Shown here piece by piece: positions 50,536 through 59,148 of a stretch of DNA of 64,000 nucleotides. The translations under genes were made by a program, and so were the position numbers. The stretch covers positions 186,001 to 250,000 of the forward strand of contig NZ_JASPJK010000002.1 in NCBI RefSeq assembly GCF_030232265.1, in the 5' to 3' direction. Numbering within the stretch: position 1 is the first letter of the stretch; the number at the start of each line of letters is the position of its first letter. Below the pieces are notes generated by a model. The model saw only the letters and a program-made list of their open reading frames with translations. It ran no database searches and had not been told where the DNA came from. Origin of the DNA: Corynebacterium sp. MSK041 (GTDB lineage Bacteria; Actinomycetota; Actinomycetes; Mycobacteriales; Mycobacteriaceae).

Positions 50536-51686
50536 TAGTTCGCCTCCTTACTCAGACGGAACAGCAGGTTCACTGCATCACGCGTGGCTGTGTCTCCCGC
50601 TGGGACGGCAGCAGCACTGTCGATGAGCTCCGTCATCGCCTCACGGGCATAGCCCGCAATCGGGAGTGACTCAAGCTCCTCATCGCTGGGTTCTAGGTGT
50701 AGGTCCATGATCCGTTCACGCTCGTACAGCGCCCCGAACACGTGCTCACGCTCGGCCAGACCGGCCTCCAGCTCCCGGGTGGCCTCTAAACCCAAGGTGC
50801 CTGCCAACGAATACTTCACCACCGTGCGTCCCTTCTCCGGGTACGCATCCAACTCAGCCAGCAGGTGCTTCACGTCCTCACCGTCAGCGACATCCCAGTG
50901 CAGCGCCTCGAAGGTCCACTCGCCCACCTGATGTTCTGTCACCTCAACGCTTTGCTTATTCGCGTTCACCACCAGCGCCTTCCCGGAATTCACCTCATTC
51001 CCGGCCACATTCTCCCGCCGATCATGAAAGTCCGTAGTTTCCGGAGAACCAGAGAACCAGATCCGGCCGCTGGGACCAACAGGCCCTGCGGAGTGGGTAT
51101 CCCCCAACGCCACGTAGTCAATGACGCCATCCTTCAGCGCACGTTCCAAGTTCGGGCGCGACAGAAGGACCTCTGACTCATCCCCGCTGCGCCCCTCCGT
51201 CTGGCCGTGAGCGACAAGAATGCGGATAGCATCCGTAGGCTCCAGTTCGGCAATGGCCTTGGCCGCCAAGTCCTCGGACGCATAGCGCGCCAATAGGGGC
51301 GCCCCGACGATTTCCACCCCGGGACGGTGCTCCACCGGGGTATTGTCACGTAACACGGTGATGTTGGCGCGCGCATCCGCCTTCTCTAGGGCAGCTCCGG
51401 GCACCAGCGGGTCGTGGTTGCCGGGCAGCAGGTAGACGGGCACCGGCAGCGCGTCAATCGCGTCCAAGGCACGACCCATCGTGCGCTCACTTAAGGCATT
51501 GGCATCAAACACATCGCCGGCGACGACGATGAACTCCGCTCCTGTTTCCACGGCGAGGTCGCCGAGGCGGGTGATGGCGCGGAGCCGAGAGTCGTCGAAA
51601 CGCGATTGCGCTTCCTCATTGAGAAACCATCGTGTCATTCCCAATTGGAAGTCCGAAGAATGGATGAAAACAAGCCCGTCACTCAT
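50535..51686 (-). CDS. Metallophosphoesterase, SbcD/YhaO-like nuclease
   Basis: Protein of 383 aa. Calcineurin-fold metal motifs appear in order: HSSDFQLG (the usual DxH is DxQ, as in many YhaO-type proteins), VVAGDVFDAN, LPGNHDP, VAHGQTE and LGDTHSAG. The C-terminal ~120 residues form a capping domain. The start at 51686 follows AGAAGTGG. The SMC-like gene starts in its stop codon, so the two form a nuclease-ATPase complex similar to SbcCD/Mre11-Rad50. Confidence 0.9.
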   Translation of the reverse strand: MSDGLVFIHSSDFQLGMTRWFLNEEAQSRFDDSRLRAITRLGDLAVETGAEFIVVAGDVFDANALSERTMGRALDAIDALPVPVYLLPGNHDPLVPGAALEKADARANITVLRDNTPVEHRPGVEIVGAPLLARYASEDLAAKAIAELEPTDAIRILVAHGQTEGRSGDESEVLLSRPNLERALKDGVIDYVALGDTHSAGPVGPSGRIWFSGSPETTDFHDRRENVAGNEVNSGKALVVNANKQSVEVTEHQVGEWTFEALHWDVADGEDVKHLLAELDAYPEKGRTVVKYSLAGTLGLEATRELEAGLAEREHVFGALYERERIMDLHLEPSDEELESLPIAGYAREAMTELIDSAAAVPAGDTATRDAVNLLFRLSKEAN

Positions 51687-51745
51687 GCTGTCCACTTCTA
51701 TCAGAGGGGTACGACACGCCACCGAAACATTCGAACATGCGCGCG

Positions 51746-52618
51746 TTAGTTTCTTGTCAGCGCGTCATACAGATCCTCCAGATCTGATACCGCACGCAAC
51801 TGATCGATGTTGGTAAAAGAGATCATCTGCATCGCTTTATGCAGCAAATCCAGATCCGAATCCTCGATCATCGGGGCCACCTTCGGCTGTGGCAGATCGG
51901 GCAATTCATGGCCAGCCCAGAAAAACTCTGATCCTTCCGCCGCGGACGCCATTGCCCGCTGCCCCGCTGTTTCACGCAACTGTTGATCCAGCGTGTTCAC
52001 GTCCAGGTTGCGCAGGCGGAACACAACGCTCGGATCCGAATCCACCAACTCCGCTGCCTTGATGGACACGGCCACGGCGTGCTTACACACATCAGAAAGA
52101 TCCGGGCAATCACAGCGATAGCGGAACCGCTCACTGCTGCTGGCAAAGAGAATGTCCAACAAAGCGCGGTCGAACGTGCCCCGGCGCGCACGGTCAAGCA
52201 GTTTTGGCTGGCGGGTGATCATGTCCAGTGCCTCCGCGATCTCCGGTCCTTCGCGGTACGGGAGGATGACCAAGACGTTGAAAGGCTCGTTCTGAGATCC
52301 CGCAACGGTACCGGTGAATCGCCCGCTTTCCACGCGGACTTCTAGGACATTGCCGCCATCCGCATATCTGCGTCCTCTGCCAAAGCGCCCCTGGTCTGTG
52401 GCGCGTGCAGCCGCATTCATCAACACCTGTGCCGGGTCGCTGTACTCCAACTCAGTTCGCTGCGTAGCTTGTCCTTGCCGCAGCGTCCACGCATCCTTAA
52501 TCTGCTGTGCTTCAACACGCTCATCAACAAGCCGGTGCGTTTCCTCCGGGGAATTGACCTTCTTGCGCTGATTGAAGTTGACCCAGGTGACATTGTCCTC
52601 GTGTGGTCGCTGTGCCAT
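51746..52618 (-). CDS. SWIM zinc-finger protein, partner of SNF2 helicase
   Basis: Protein of 290 aa. The SWIM zinc finger is RYRCDCPDLSDVCKHAVAV (CxC...CxH) in the middle. The N-terminal half contains GRRYADGGNVLEVRVESGRF, a segment typical of these actinobacterial proteins. GAAAGGAGT sets the ATG at 52618, 4 nt after the SNF2 gene stop, so the pair is co-transcribed. SWIM domains bind DNA or protein; joint action with the SNF2 ATPase is inferred. Confidence 0.9.
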   Translation of the reverse strand: MAQRPHEDNVTWVNFNQRKKVNSPEETHRLVDERVEAQQIKDAWTLRQGQATQRTELEYSDPAQVLMNAAARATDQGRFGRGRRYADGGNVLEVRVESGRFTGTVAGSQNEPFNVLVILPYREGPEIAEALDMITRQPKLLDRARRGTFDRALLDILFASSSERFRYRCDCPDLSDVCKHAVAVSIKAAELVDSDPSVVFRLRNLDVNTLDQQLRETAGQRAMASAAEGSEFFWAGHELPDLPQPKVAPMIEDSDLDLLHKAMQMISFTNIDQLRAVSDLEDLYDALTRN

Positions 52619-52622
52619 GGCT

Positions 52623-55600
52623 TTACTCCTTTCCCTCATCGCGGTAGCTCATCAGCGCAGCCAGATCCTCTGTGTCTAGCTCAGTGATCCAGCCTTCACC
52701 TTCCCCGATCACAGCGCCGGCGAGCTGCAATTTGCCGTCCAAGATGTCCTGGATAGACTCCTCCATGGTCCCGCGCGTGATCATCTTGTACACCTGCACG
52801 TTGCGGTCCTGCCCAATGCGGTACGCCCGGTCCGTGGCCTGGTTTTCCACCGCCGGGTTCCACCACCGGTCCATGTGAATGACCATCGAAGCAGCGGTGA
52901 GGTTCAAACCGGTGCCACCGGCACGCAGAGACAAGATCATCGCTCGCGGACCATTCGGGTCCTGGAATGTGGCCACCATCTCATCGCGCGCTGCCTTACT
53001 CACTCCACCATGCAGGAACGGAATAATGTGCTCCAGCCTGTCACTCAAGTAGGGCTGCAGGATGTCACCAAAAGCCTTGTACTGGGTGAACACGAGCACG
53101 CGCTGATCAGTCTCAATCGCTTGCTCGATGAGCTCCATGAGCATGGCCACCTTGCCGGAACGGTGCTTGCCTTTCTCCGTCACCGGGGAACCATCGGCCA
53201 GGTAATGCGCCGGATGGTTACAAATCTGCTTGATGCGCGTGATGGTGGACAGCACCAATCCCTTGCGCCCAATTCCGGTGCGGCTTTCCAGCTCCTTCTG
53301 CATTGCCTCCACCAGCGCGGTGTACAAGGCAGCCTGCTCCGGAGTCATATCCACCGTGACCACTTGCTCGGTTTTTTCCGGTAGGTCACCCACGATCGCG
53401 GGATCCGATTTCAGTCGCCGCAGCACAAAAGGCGAGGTCAATCGCTGCAGACGCTCCTGCATGGCATTGGCCAGCTCCTCATCCCGGCGCGATTCAATCA
53501 CCTTGGCAAAGTGGTTGCGGAAGAACGCCTGGGAGCCCAGAATTCCCGGGTTCACAAAATCAAGGATGCTGCGCAATTCAGCCAGTCGATTCTCCACTGG
53601 CGTGCCGGTTAGCGCGATGCGGTGACGTGCACCAATCGCACGCACGCTTTTCGACGCCTTCGTTGCCGCATTCTTAATCGCCTGCGCCTCATCCAACACC
53701 ACGTGGTCCCATTCCACTTCACTGAGGGTGAGGTAGTCCCGCCCCACAACGCCGTAGGACGTGATGAGCAGATCAAGATCCCCGATCCACTCAACGAGCT
53801 CGTCTCCCTTGAGACGGCCGGAACCATGGTGAACACCGACCTTGAGGCCCGGTACGAAGCGCTGCGCCTCCCGCGCCCAGTTGCCCACCACCGATGTCGG
53901 TGCAACGACGAGTGTGGGTCCGGTTTTCTCACCCTTTTCGGCTTCAACAGCCAGCAAGGTGAGAAGTTGCAGGGTCTTGCCCAAGCCCATGTCATCCGCA
54001 AGCACAGCGCCGAGCTGATTACGTGACATGAAATAGAGCCAATCCACTCCCCTGCGCTGATAATCCCTCAGCTCCGCATGCACCGTGTCTGGAATCTCTT
54101 GGCGGGTGGGGGCCGGCCGGTCCGTGCCACCGATGAGAGCTTGCATCCATACCGGCGAATGGGCATCCCCGATGATGTCCAAGCCACCACCGTCATGCTC
54201 CGTGGATGCCTCCAACGCCAACTGGCGGAGCTCCTCGGCGGTGATCAGACCTGAGTCCACTTCCTTCTTGTTCAGGGACTCGATGTATTTCCGCGACTTA
54301 GCCAAACTGCGGGTATCTGCCAGCACCCACTGGCCACGCAAATTGATGAGTCCTGACTTAGAGCTGACCAGGCGGCGCATCTCCGACTCAGTGAGTTCTG
54401 TATCACCCAGCGCCAGCTTCCAGTCATAGGCCACCAGCTGATCCACACCAAAGCGGCGTACGGCCCCCGGATCCCCTGAATCCGGTTCGGACACCGTCAA
54501 CTTCGCCGTTGTTTCCATGCGCTGCCACGCCGCCGGCAACATGATCTTCACGCCATGTGCACTCAAAAGGCTCGCAGTTGTGCCCACCAAGCGCATGATC
54601 TCCTCGGTGGACAAGTAGGAATCCCAATCACCATCACGCTCAGTCGTCGGTGTGAAGGGATGGCGTGGATGCTTATCCGGATCCAACAGGTCAGTCACCG
54701 TCACTGCCTTGCGCAATTGATCCCGCAAACTCGACAGGGAGGCCCGATCTAATTCGCTGACCCGAATCGGGCGCGGCGCGTCCCCACCGGCGCGCACCTG
54801 CGCACGAACAGGCCACTGCAGGGCCTCGGATGTGGTGAGAGTTTCGGTGGGGTCCCCAGCGTCGCGGATAAGCTGCTCATCGACTGGTTCCTCCACGATG
54901 AACACGAGCTGCACATTGACCGCGGTGATGGACCCGTTCCACTGCGCGATCTGCTTCGACACATCCGAGCCGCCTCGACGCAAAGCGGACGACGTGAGCA
55001 GCGCCTCCGCGAAATCATGCCACGGGTACACGCGGGACTGCTCACGCTCATCGGCCAGCAACGCCGTGGCGATCCAATGGACCAGGTTGGTGGCTACATC
55101 CTCGTCCAAATTCATGTTGTTCGCGGTGATCACCCCCGGCGCGGCAGCAATCATCGCGGCGAGCCACCCGCGCTCCTCCAGCCCCGTTCCCAACTTCCAC
55201 TCGGGGAACCACAGCCCCTCGATCGGGCGCACATGAATGCTCACGCGCCCAGCACGAACAAACCGAATTAAACCGTTGTACAGACGAATGATCCAGTACA
55301 GGTCTGGTGCGATGGCTTCCCGCTGCGCCGCGGTGGCTGCCGGGGAATTCTCATCCAGCATGGACACGGTGCTGAGGAACTGCACTGTGTCTGACGGTGA
55401 GAACGCCGCGGTGGGAACCTTGAGGTGCAACTGTTTGCCCTTCGGGGTTTGCAGCTTCACCGAATCACGGCGCCGGAAACGCGCATCCTCCAAGAAACTT
55501 TCCACCACAGCGGGAAACGTCCCAGCGGGCACTTGAGACGGCATAACAATCTTGTGCCCCTCCACACGCTCAACCCACAGGTTGAGACCAGACCCGGGCA

Positions 55601-55631
55601 ACCACAGGCCGTGCAGAAGGAATTTAGGCAT
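52623..55631 (-). CDS. SNF2-family DNA-dependent ATPase/helicase
   Basis: Protein of 1002 aa. An N-terminal actinobacterial domain (about 1-520) precedes the SNF2 core. Motif I is LADDMGLGKTLQ, motif II is VVLDEAQAIKN, motif III is ALTGTPVENR, and the C-terminal helicase domain has VLVFTQYKAFG, FLHGGVSKAARDEM, LSLRAGGTGLNL and DRAYRIGQDRNVQVYK. It probably translocates on double-stranded DNA to remodel nucleoprotein. The ATG at 55631 gives the family start MPKFLLHGLWLPG. Confidence 0.93.
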   Translation of the reverse strand: MPKFLLHGLWLPGSGLNLWVERVEGHKIVMPSQVPAGTFPAVVESFLEDARFRRRDSVKLQTPKGKQLHLKVPTAAFSPSDTVQFLSTVSMLDENSPAATAAQREAIAPDLYWIIRLYNGLIRFVRAGRVSIHVRPIEGLWFPEWKLGTGLEERGWLAAMIAAAPGVITANNMNLDEDVATNLVHWIATALLADEREQSRVYPWHDFAEALLTSSALRRGGSDVSKQIAQWNGSITAVNVQLVFIVEEPVDEQLIRDAGDPTETLTTSEALQWPVRAQVRAGGDAPRPIRVSELDRASLSSLRDQLRKAVTVTDLLDPDKHPRHPFTPTTERDGDWDSYLSTEEIMRLVGTTASLLSAHGVKIMLPAAWQRMETTAKLTVSEPDSGDPGAVRRFGVDQLVAYDWKLALGDTELTESEMRRLVSSKSGLINLRGQWVLADTRSLAKSRKYIESLNKKEVDSGLITAEELRQLALEASTEHDGGGLDIIGDAHSPVWMQALIGGTDRPAPTRQEIPDTVHAELRDYQRRGVDWLYFMSRNQLGAVLADDMGLGKTLQLLTLLAVEAEKGEKTGPTLVVAPTSVVGNWAREAQRFVPGLKVGVHHGSGRLKGDELVEWIGDLDLLITSYGVVGRDYLTLSEVEWDHVVLDEAQAIKNAATKASKSVRAIGARHRIALTGTPVENRLAELRSILDFVNPGILGSQAFFRNHFAKVIESRRDEELANAMQERLQRLTSPFVLRRLKSDPAIVGDLPEKTEQVVTVDMTPEQAALYTALVEAMQKELESRTGIGRKGLVLSTITRIKQICNHPAHYLADGSPVTEKGKHRSGKVAMLMELIEQAIETDQRVLVFTQYKAFGDILQPYLSDRLEHIIPFLHGGVSKAARDEMVATFQDPNGPRAMILSLRAGGTGLNLTAASMVIHMDRWWNPAVENQATDRAYRIGQDRNVQVYKMITRGTMEESIQDILDGKLQLAGAVIGEGEGWITELDTEDLAALMSYRDEGKE

Positions 55632-55740
55632 AAGGTCTTTTCTACCACCACAGCGCGACACTGACCTCCCTAAGCATTCCTTCAAAAAAGAGCCGGTGAT
55701 CCCGCCCACACCCCTCGTGCGTTATTCTGACCACACTTTC

Positions 55741-55760
55741 CACCTGTCAGATGACAGGTG
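55741..55760. promoter_or_regulatory. Perfect 20-bp palindrome upstream of putP
   Basis: CACCTGTCA-GA-TGACAGGTG is a perfect inverted repeat 50 bp upstream of the putP start, in the divergent SNF2-putP region. It is a good candidate operator for a dimeric regulator. No poly-T follows, so a terminator is unlikely. Confidence 0.6.
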
Positions 55761-55810
55761 TGACATTTTCTCTTGCCCTCTAAGCAGATCTATGCAGAAA
55801 GGACGTGCGC

Positions 55811-57403
55811 ATGTCTGATAACACCTGGATCATCATCGCCGTCGTCACCTACTTCGCCGTCATGCTCGGCATCGGCTACTACGGCTGGCGCAAAACCACC
55901 GCCTACGGCGACTACGTCATCGGTGGCCGCGACCTCCCCGCCTTCGTCGCGGGTATCTCCGCCGGTGCCTCCGACATGTCCGGCTGGCTCCTCATGGGTC
56001 TGCCTGGCGCCCTGTTCGTCTCCGGCATGAGTGAGCTGTGGATCGTCATCGGCCTCTTCCTCGGCACATGGGCCAACTGGCAGTGGGTGGCCCCACGCCT
56101 GCGTGCCTACTCCGAGGTGGCCAACAACTCGATCACCCTGCCCAGCTTCTTCGAAAACCGCACGCATGATCAGTCACGTGCTCTGCGCGTCATCGCCGCC
56201 CTGATCATCATCTTCTTCTTCACCTTCTACGTCTCCTCCGGCATGGTTGCGGGCGGCCGCTACTTCGAGTCCACCTTCCAGGGCGACTACGTCACCGGCC
56301 TGCTCATCGTTGGCATCATCACGGTGATCTACACCTTCATCGGTGGCTTCTTCGCGGTGTCCTACACCGACGTTGCCCAGGGCGTGCTCATGTTCGCTGC
56401 ACTGGCCATCGTGCCCATCATGGCGCTGCTGGCCATTGATAACCCCGGCGACATCTTCTCCTACCCCACCAACCACGCCTACGGCCCATGGCCGGAAGGC
56501 AACCCAGACTTCTTCAACTTCTTCACCGGTGTGTCCGCCGCCGCCATCATCGGCAACCTGGCATGGGGCCTGGGCTACATGGGCCAGCCCCACATTGTCA
56601 CCCGCTTCATGGCACTGCGCAGCCCAGCTGAAGCTCGCTCTGGCCGCAACTCCGGCCTCATCTGGGTGGGTGTCTGCTTCCTCGGCGCCATCTTCACCGC
56701 CATCATCGGTGCAAGCTACTTCGGCCAGACGGCACACTCCGTGACTGACCAAAAGGGCTTTGAAACCATCTTCCTGGACATGACCCGCATCCTGTTCCAC
56801 CCGCTCATTGCTGGTCTGGTTCTCACCGCGGTTCTGGCCGCCATCATGTCCACCATGTCCTCCCAGCTCCTGGTCACCTCCTCCGCACTAGTGGAGGACC
56901 TGTTCAAGGTCTTTTCCAAGAAGGAGCCCTCCCAGTCCGCTCTGCTCATCGCTTCCCGCACGATGGTCATCCTCGTGGCCATCCTGGGCATGGTCATGGC
57001 CCTCAACCCGTCCGACACCATCCTTGGCCTCGTCGCCTTCGCCTGGGCTGGCTTCGGTTCTGCGTTCGGCCCCGTGGTCATCGCCTCCCTGTACTGGCGT
57101 CACCTCACCTCGCAGGGTGCTATGGCCGGCATGATCGTGGGCGCTCTCACCGTGTTCATCTGGGGTTCGCTGCCCGCCACCTCGGCTCTTATCTACGAGA
57201 TGGTTCCGGGCTTCGCGTTCGCCACCATCGCCATGATCCTGGTCTCCCTGGCCACCAAACCCTCTGCCGCATCTGAGGCCGAGTTTGACCGTCATGTCAA
57301 GGTCATGGACTACGCGATTGCTCACCCAGAAGCAGACTTCCACCAGGCACTTTCCAACATTTCTGCACCCGAAGGGAACCAAACCGGCTCTGACGCAGTC
57401 TAA
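55811..57403 (+). CDS. putP: Sodium/proline symporter PutP
   Basis: SSS-family transporter of 530 aa with about 13 transmembrane helices that imports proline with sodium. Conserved segments: VIGGRDLPAFVAGISAGASD, SGWLLMGLPGALFVSG, FFFTFYVSSGMVAGG and STMSSQLLVTSSALVEDLF. The ATG at 55811 follows GAAAGGACG; a GTG two codons earlier is rejected. Proline uptake serves nutrition and osmoprotection. Confidence 0.94.
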   Translation: MSDNTWIIIAVVTYFAVMLGIGYYGWRKTTAYGDYVIGGRDLPAFVAGISAGASDMSGWLLMGLPGALFVSGMSELWIVIGLFLGTWANWQWVAPRLRAYSEVANNSITLPSFFENRTHDQSRALRVIAALIIIFFFTFYVSSGMVAGGRYFESTFQGDYVTGLLIVGIITVIYTFIGGFFAVSYTDVAQGVLMFAALAIVPIMALLAIDNPGDIFSYPTNHAYGPWPEGNPDFFNFFTGVSAAAIIGNLAWGLGYMGQPHIVTRFMALRSPAEARSGRNSGLIWVGVCFLGAIFTAIIGASYFGQTAHSVTDQKGFETIFLDMTRILFHPLIAGLVLTAVLAAIMSTMSSQLLVTSSALVEDLFKVFSKKEPSQSALLIASRTMVILVAILGMVMALNPSDTILGLVAFAWAGFGSAFGPVVIASLYWRHLTSQGAMAGMIVGALTVFIWGSLPATSALIYEMVPGFAFATIAMILVSLATKPSAASEAEFDRHVKVMDYAIAHPEADFHQALSNISAPEGNQTGSDAV

Positions 57404-57409
57404 GGAGGT

Positions 57410-58033
57410 ATGAAGCCCTTCCACATTTATCTCGGGGCACTGACCGCACTCACGCTTGCGGTCGTGCCCCTTCCGTTTGTTCACACACCGCCTATCAGTG
57501 CCACCTCAACAGTCCCCTCCCGCCCCACAGTCCCCGATTACTCTCGGGCGCAGTTCGGCGACGGCTGGGCTTACCACCCCACCGGCTGCACCACCCGGGA
57601 AACGGCCATGGCCGCTGCATACAACCAGTCAACCTGCTCCGTGCCCTACACCCAGTGGGAACCCGTGACCATCACGGACCCCTACACCGGCGACCCACTC
57701 CCACCTTCCGACGTGGAACTCGACCACCTCTTTCCCCTCCGCGCCGCCTGGGACATGGGCGCCCACTCCTGGCCCGACGAAAAACGCCTCACTTTTGCCA
57801 ACGACCCTGCCAACCTCATCGTCACATCCTCTGCCGCCAACCAAGCCAAGTCCGACAAACTCCCCAGCCAGTGGCTCCCCACCGCCCGGTCCTACCGCTG
57901 CGACTACTCTCGTCGCCTCGCCGCCGTGGCTAACGCCTACGACCTCCCCGTCACCCGCGCCGACAAAGCCGCCATGCGCCGGGCCTGCGCTACCCTTCCG
58001 GCTTTACTCGGGTTGCCGGCATTGCCGTTCTGA
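57410..58033 (+). CDS. Secreted HNH endonuclease (GmrSD/DUF1524-like)
   Basis: Protein of 207 aa with a signal peptide (MKPFHIYLGALTALTLAVVP) and a DUF1524-type HNH nuclease core: VELDHLFPLRAAWDMGA holds the metal-binding DH pair, and NDPANLIVTSSAANQAKSDK holds the Asn and the KSDK end of the fold. Two pairs of cysteines could form disulfides, fitting an extracellular enzyme. TAAGGAGGT overlaps the putP stop, so it is probably in the putP transcript. A role in degrading environmental DNA is inferred. Confidence 0.88.
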   Translation: MKPFHIYLGALTALTLAVVPLPFVHTPPISATSTVPSRPTVPDYSRAQFGDGWAYHPTGCTTRETAMAAAYNQSTCSVPYTQWEPVTITDPYTGDPLPPSDVELDHLFPLRAAWDMGAHSWPDEKRLTFANDPANLIVTSSAANQAKSDKLPSQWLPTARSYRCDYSRRLAAVANAYDLPVTRADKAAMRRACATLPALLGLPALPF

Positions 58034-58076
58034 GGAGGGTGGGTGGCGCCACGAATCCAGGCTCCGTCGAGAAGCG

Positions 58077-58176
58077 TGTGCAAAATTTTACATGCCACCG
58101 CAACTAAAATTCTGAACCTGCAGGTCACGAGTTCCTGCCCTTTGATAGTTACCCCTGCAATGTAAGCTTTTACACA
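58077..58176 (-). repeat. Copy 2 of the ~100-bp paired-palindrome element
   Basis: TGCAA-AATT-TTACA (58079-58092, one mismatch in the arms) and TGTAA-GCTT-TTACA (58161-58174) have centres 82 bp apart, the same spacing as in copy 1 at 43510-43609. It is inverted relative to copy 1 and lies between the HNH nuclease gene and the next promoter. The minus strand reads CTGTGTAAAA from 58176. Confidence 0.7.
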
Positions 58177-58227
58177 GCCACCCCACGCCAACACCCACGC
58201 ACCGCATACAAAGCCCGCCCCACCCCG

Positions 58228-58233
58228 TAAAGT
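58228..58233 (+). promoter_or_regulatory. -10 box of the 58242 membrane protein gene (leaderless)
   Basis: TAAAGT, 8 nt before the ATG at 58242. Confidence 0.5.
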
Positions 58234-58241
58234 GGTAACCC

Positions 58242-58724
58242 ATGAACACCTTCCTCATTTTCCTGCACGTCGCCGCCGCGATCATTTTGATCGGCCCCGT
58301 CATGGTGGCCACATCCGCTTTCCCGAAGGCAGCTACTCAAGCCAACACCGGCGACGCCCAGGCAATCGGCCGCGCGGCCCTTCTGCATCGCACCTCCACT
58401 ACCTACGGCTTGATCTCGATTCTCGCCCCGCTCCTTGGAGCCGCCGTCTTGGCCTTTGATTTTGAGACCTACCGGTCTAACTACTTCCTCCACACCGCCA
58501 TTGTCCTGTCGGTGCTGGCGTGGGGCTTCCTGTTTGCAATGGTCATCCCGCAGCAGCGCAAGATCGTGGGCTCCCTGGGCGCCCTCGACCCGGCGGAAGC
58601 TGACGCCCGCGACGTGGCAACCAACTTCGAGTCCGCCCGCGTCAAGGCCGCTGCCGGCGCCGGCATCTTCAACCTGCTCTGGGTCCTCGTGCTCATCCTG
58701 ATGTTCCTGCCGTCCCCGGCTTAA
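58242..58724 (+). CDS. Four-helix membrane protein, possibly DUF2269-like
   Basis: Protein of 160 aa with four hydrophobic helices (about 3-25, 52-72, 82-105, 135-157). The first helix contains FLIFLHVAAAIILIGPVMVA, the histidine-containing pattern of DUF2269-type proteins; the assignment is tentative. No catalytic motif is visible. It is a single-gene unit with a leaderless promoter and a strong terminator at 58755. Confidence 0.75.
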   Translation: MNTFLIFLHVAAAIILIGPVMVATSAFPKAATQANTGDAQAIGRAALLHRTSTTYGLISILAPLLGAAVLAFDFETYRSNYFLHTAIVLSVLAWGFLFAMVIPQQRKIVGSLGALDPAEADARDVATNFESARVKAAAGAGIFNLLWVLVLILMFLPSPA

Positions 58725-58754
58725 GTCCCCAGCACACGAAGACACAAAGACTGA

Positions 58755-58787
58755 AGCGGTGCCCACTACGGGCACCGCTTTTCTTTA
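58755..58787 (+). terminator. Intrinsic terminator
   Basis: AGCGGTGCCC-ACTAC-GGGCACCGCT is a perfect 10-bp stem followed by TTTTCTTT. It ends the 58242 gene on the + strand and also lies just past the last micro-ORF on the minus strand. Confidence 0.9.
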
Positions 58788-58791
58788 TCTC

Positions 58792-58893
58792 TTAACTCAA
58801 GACATACACAACATACGAAAGCAAAAACAGGACGCAGGTTATCGCACCTAACACTGCCAAAGTACTGGCCGGCCGGCGCGCGGGCTGTCGCAC
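58792..58893 (-). CDS. Candidate micro-protein C, single transmembrane helix
   Basis: A 33-codon frame from GTG at 58893: a basic N-terminus MRQPARRPAS, then one hydrophobic helix (TLAVLGAITCVLFLLSYVVY), ending VLS. The positive-inside pattern is that of a real small membrane protein. It is third in a row of three short frames after the DEAD-box helicase gene. No convincing ribosome-binding site is visible, so the call rests on composition and arrangement. Confidence 0.4.
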   Translation of the reverse strand: MRQPARRPASTLAVLGAITCVLFLLSYVVYVLS

Positions 58894-58908
58894 GTCCGAG
58901 GGTATTTA

Positions 58909-58986
58909 CTAGCGCGATTGCAAAACGGCAGTCAGAGCACCAGAGATGACCGCAAGACCGGCCACGATAATGATCACCATCAACAT
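58909..58986 (-). CDS. Candidate micro-protein B, single transmembrane helix
   Basis: A 25-codon frame from ATG at 58986: MLMVIIIVAGLAVISGALTA followed by VLQSR. It is almost wholly one hydrophobic helix with a basic C-terminus. It starts 3 nt after the stop of candidate A; GGGGGAGA lies about 12 nt upstream of the ATG. The function is unknown. Confidence 0.4.
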   Translation of the reverse strand: MLMVIIIVAGLAVISGALTAVLQSR

Positions 58987-58989
58987 GCC

Positions 58990-59121
58990 CTACATTGTCT
59001 CCCCCGCATAGAGACCACTCCTGCTGGCCAATCTGTCTGCGCACCAGCATATGAAAAAGAGCGCCAGCAGAATCAATAACACGATTCCACTGACGCTCCC
59101 AGCTACAAGCGGGAAGGCCAC
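58990..59121 (-). CDS. Candidate micro-protein A, single transmembrane helix
   Basis: A 43-codon frame from GTG at 59121: MVAFPLVAGSVSGIVLLILL, then ALFFICWCADRLASRSGLYA and GETM. One long hydrophobic segment is followed by a short polar tail with two cysteines at the membrane edge. It begins 27 nt after the helicase stop on the same strand and may be co-transcribed with it. Confidence 0.4.
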   Translation of the reverse strand: MAFPLVAGSVSGIVLLILLALFFICWCADRLASRSGLYAGETM

Positions 59122-59148
59122 TACCGCGAAGGCAGCAACCTAAAGGCG

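Noticed and set aside
58766..59050. 94-codon frame on the minus strand downstream of the DEAD-box helicase gene
   Set aside because: The translation is Cys/Arg/Gly-rich with no pattern. The overlapping shorter frames in other phases encode clean hydrophobic helices and are preferred.
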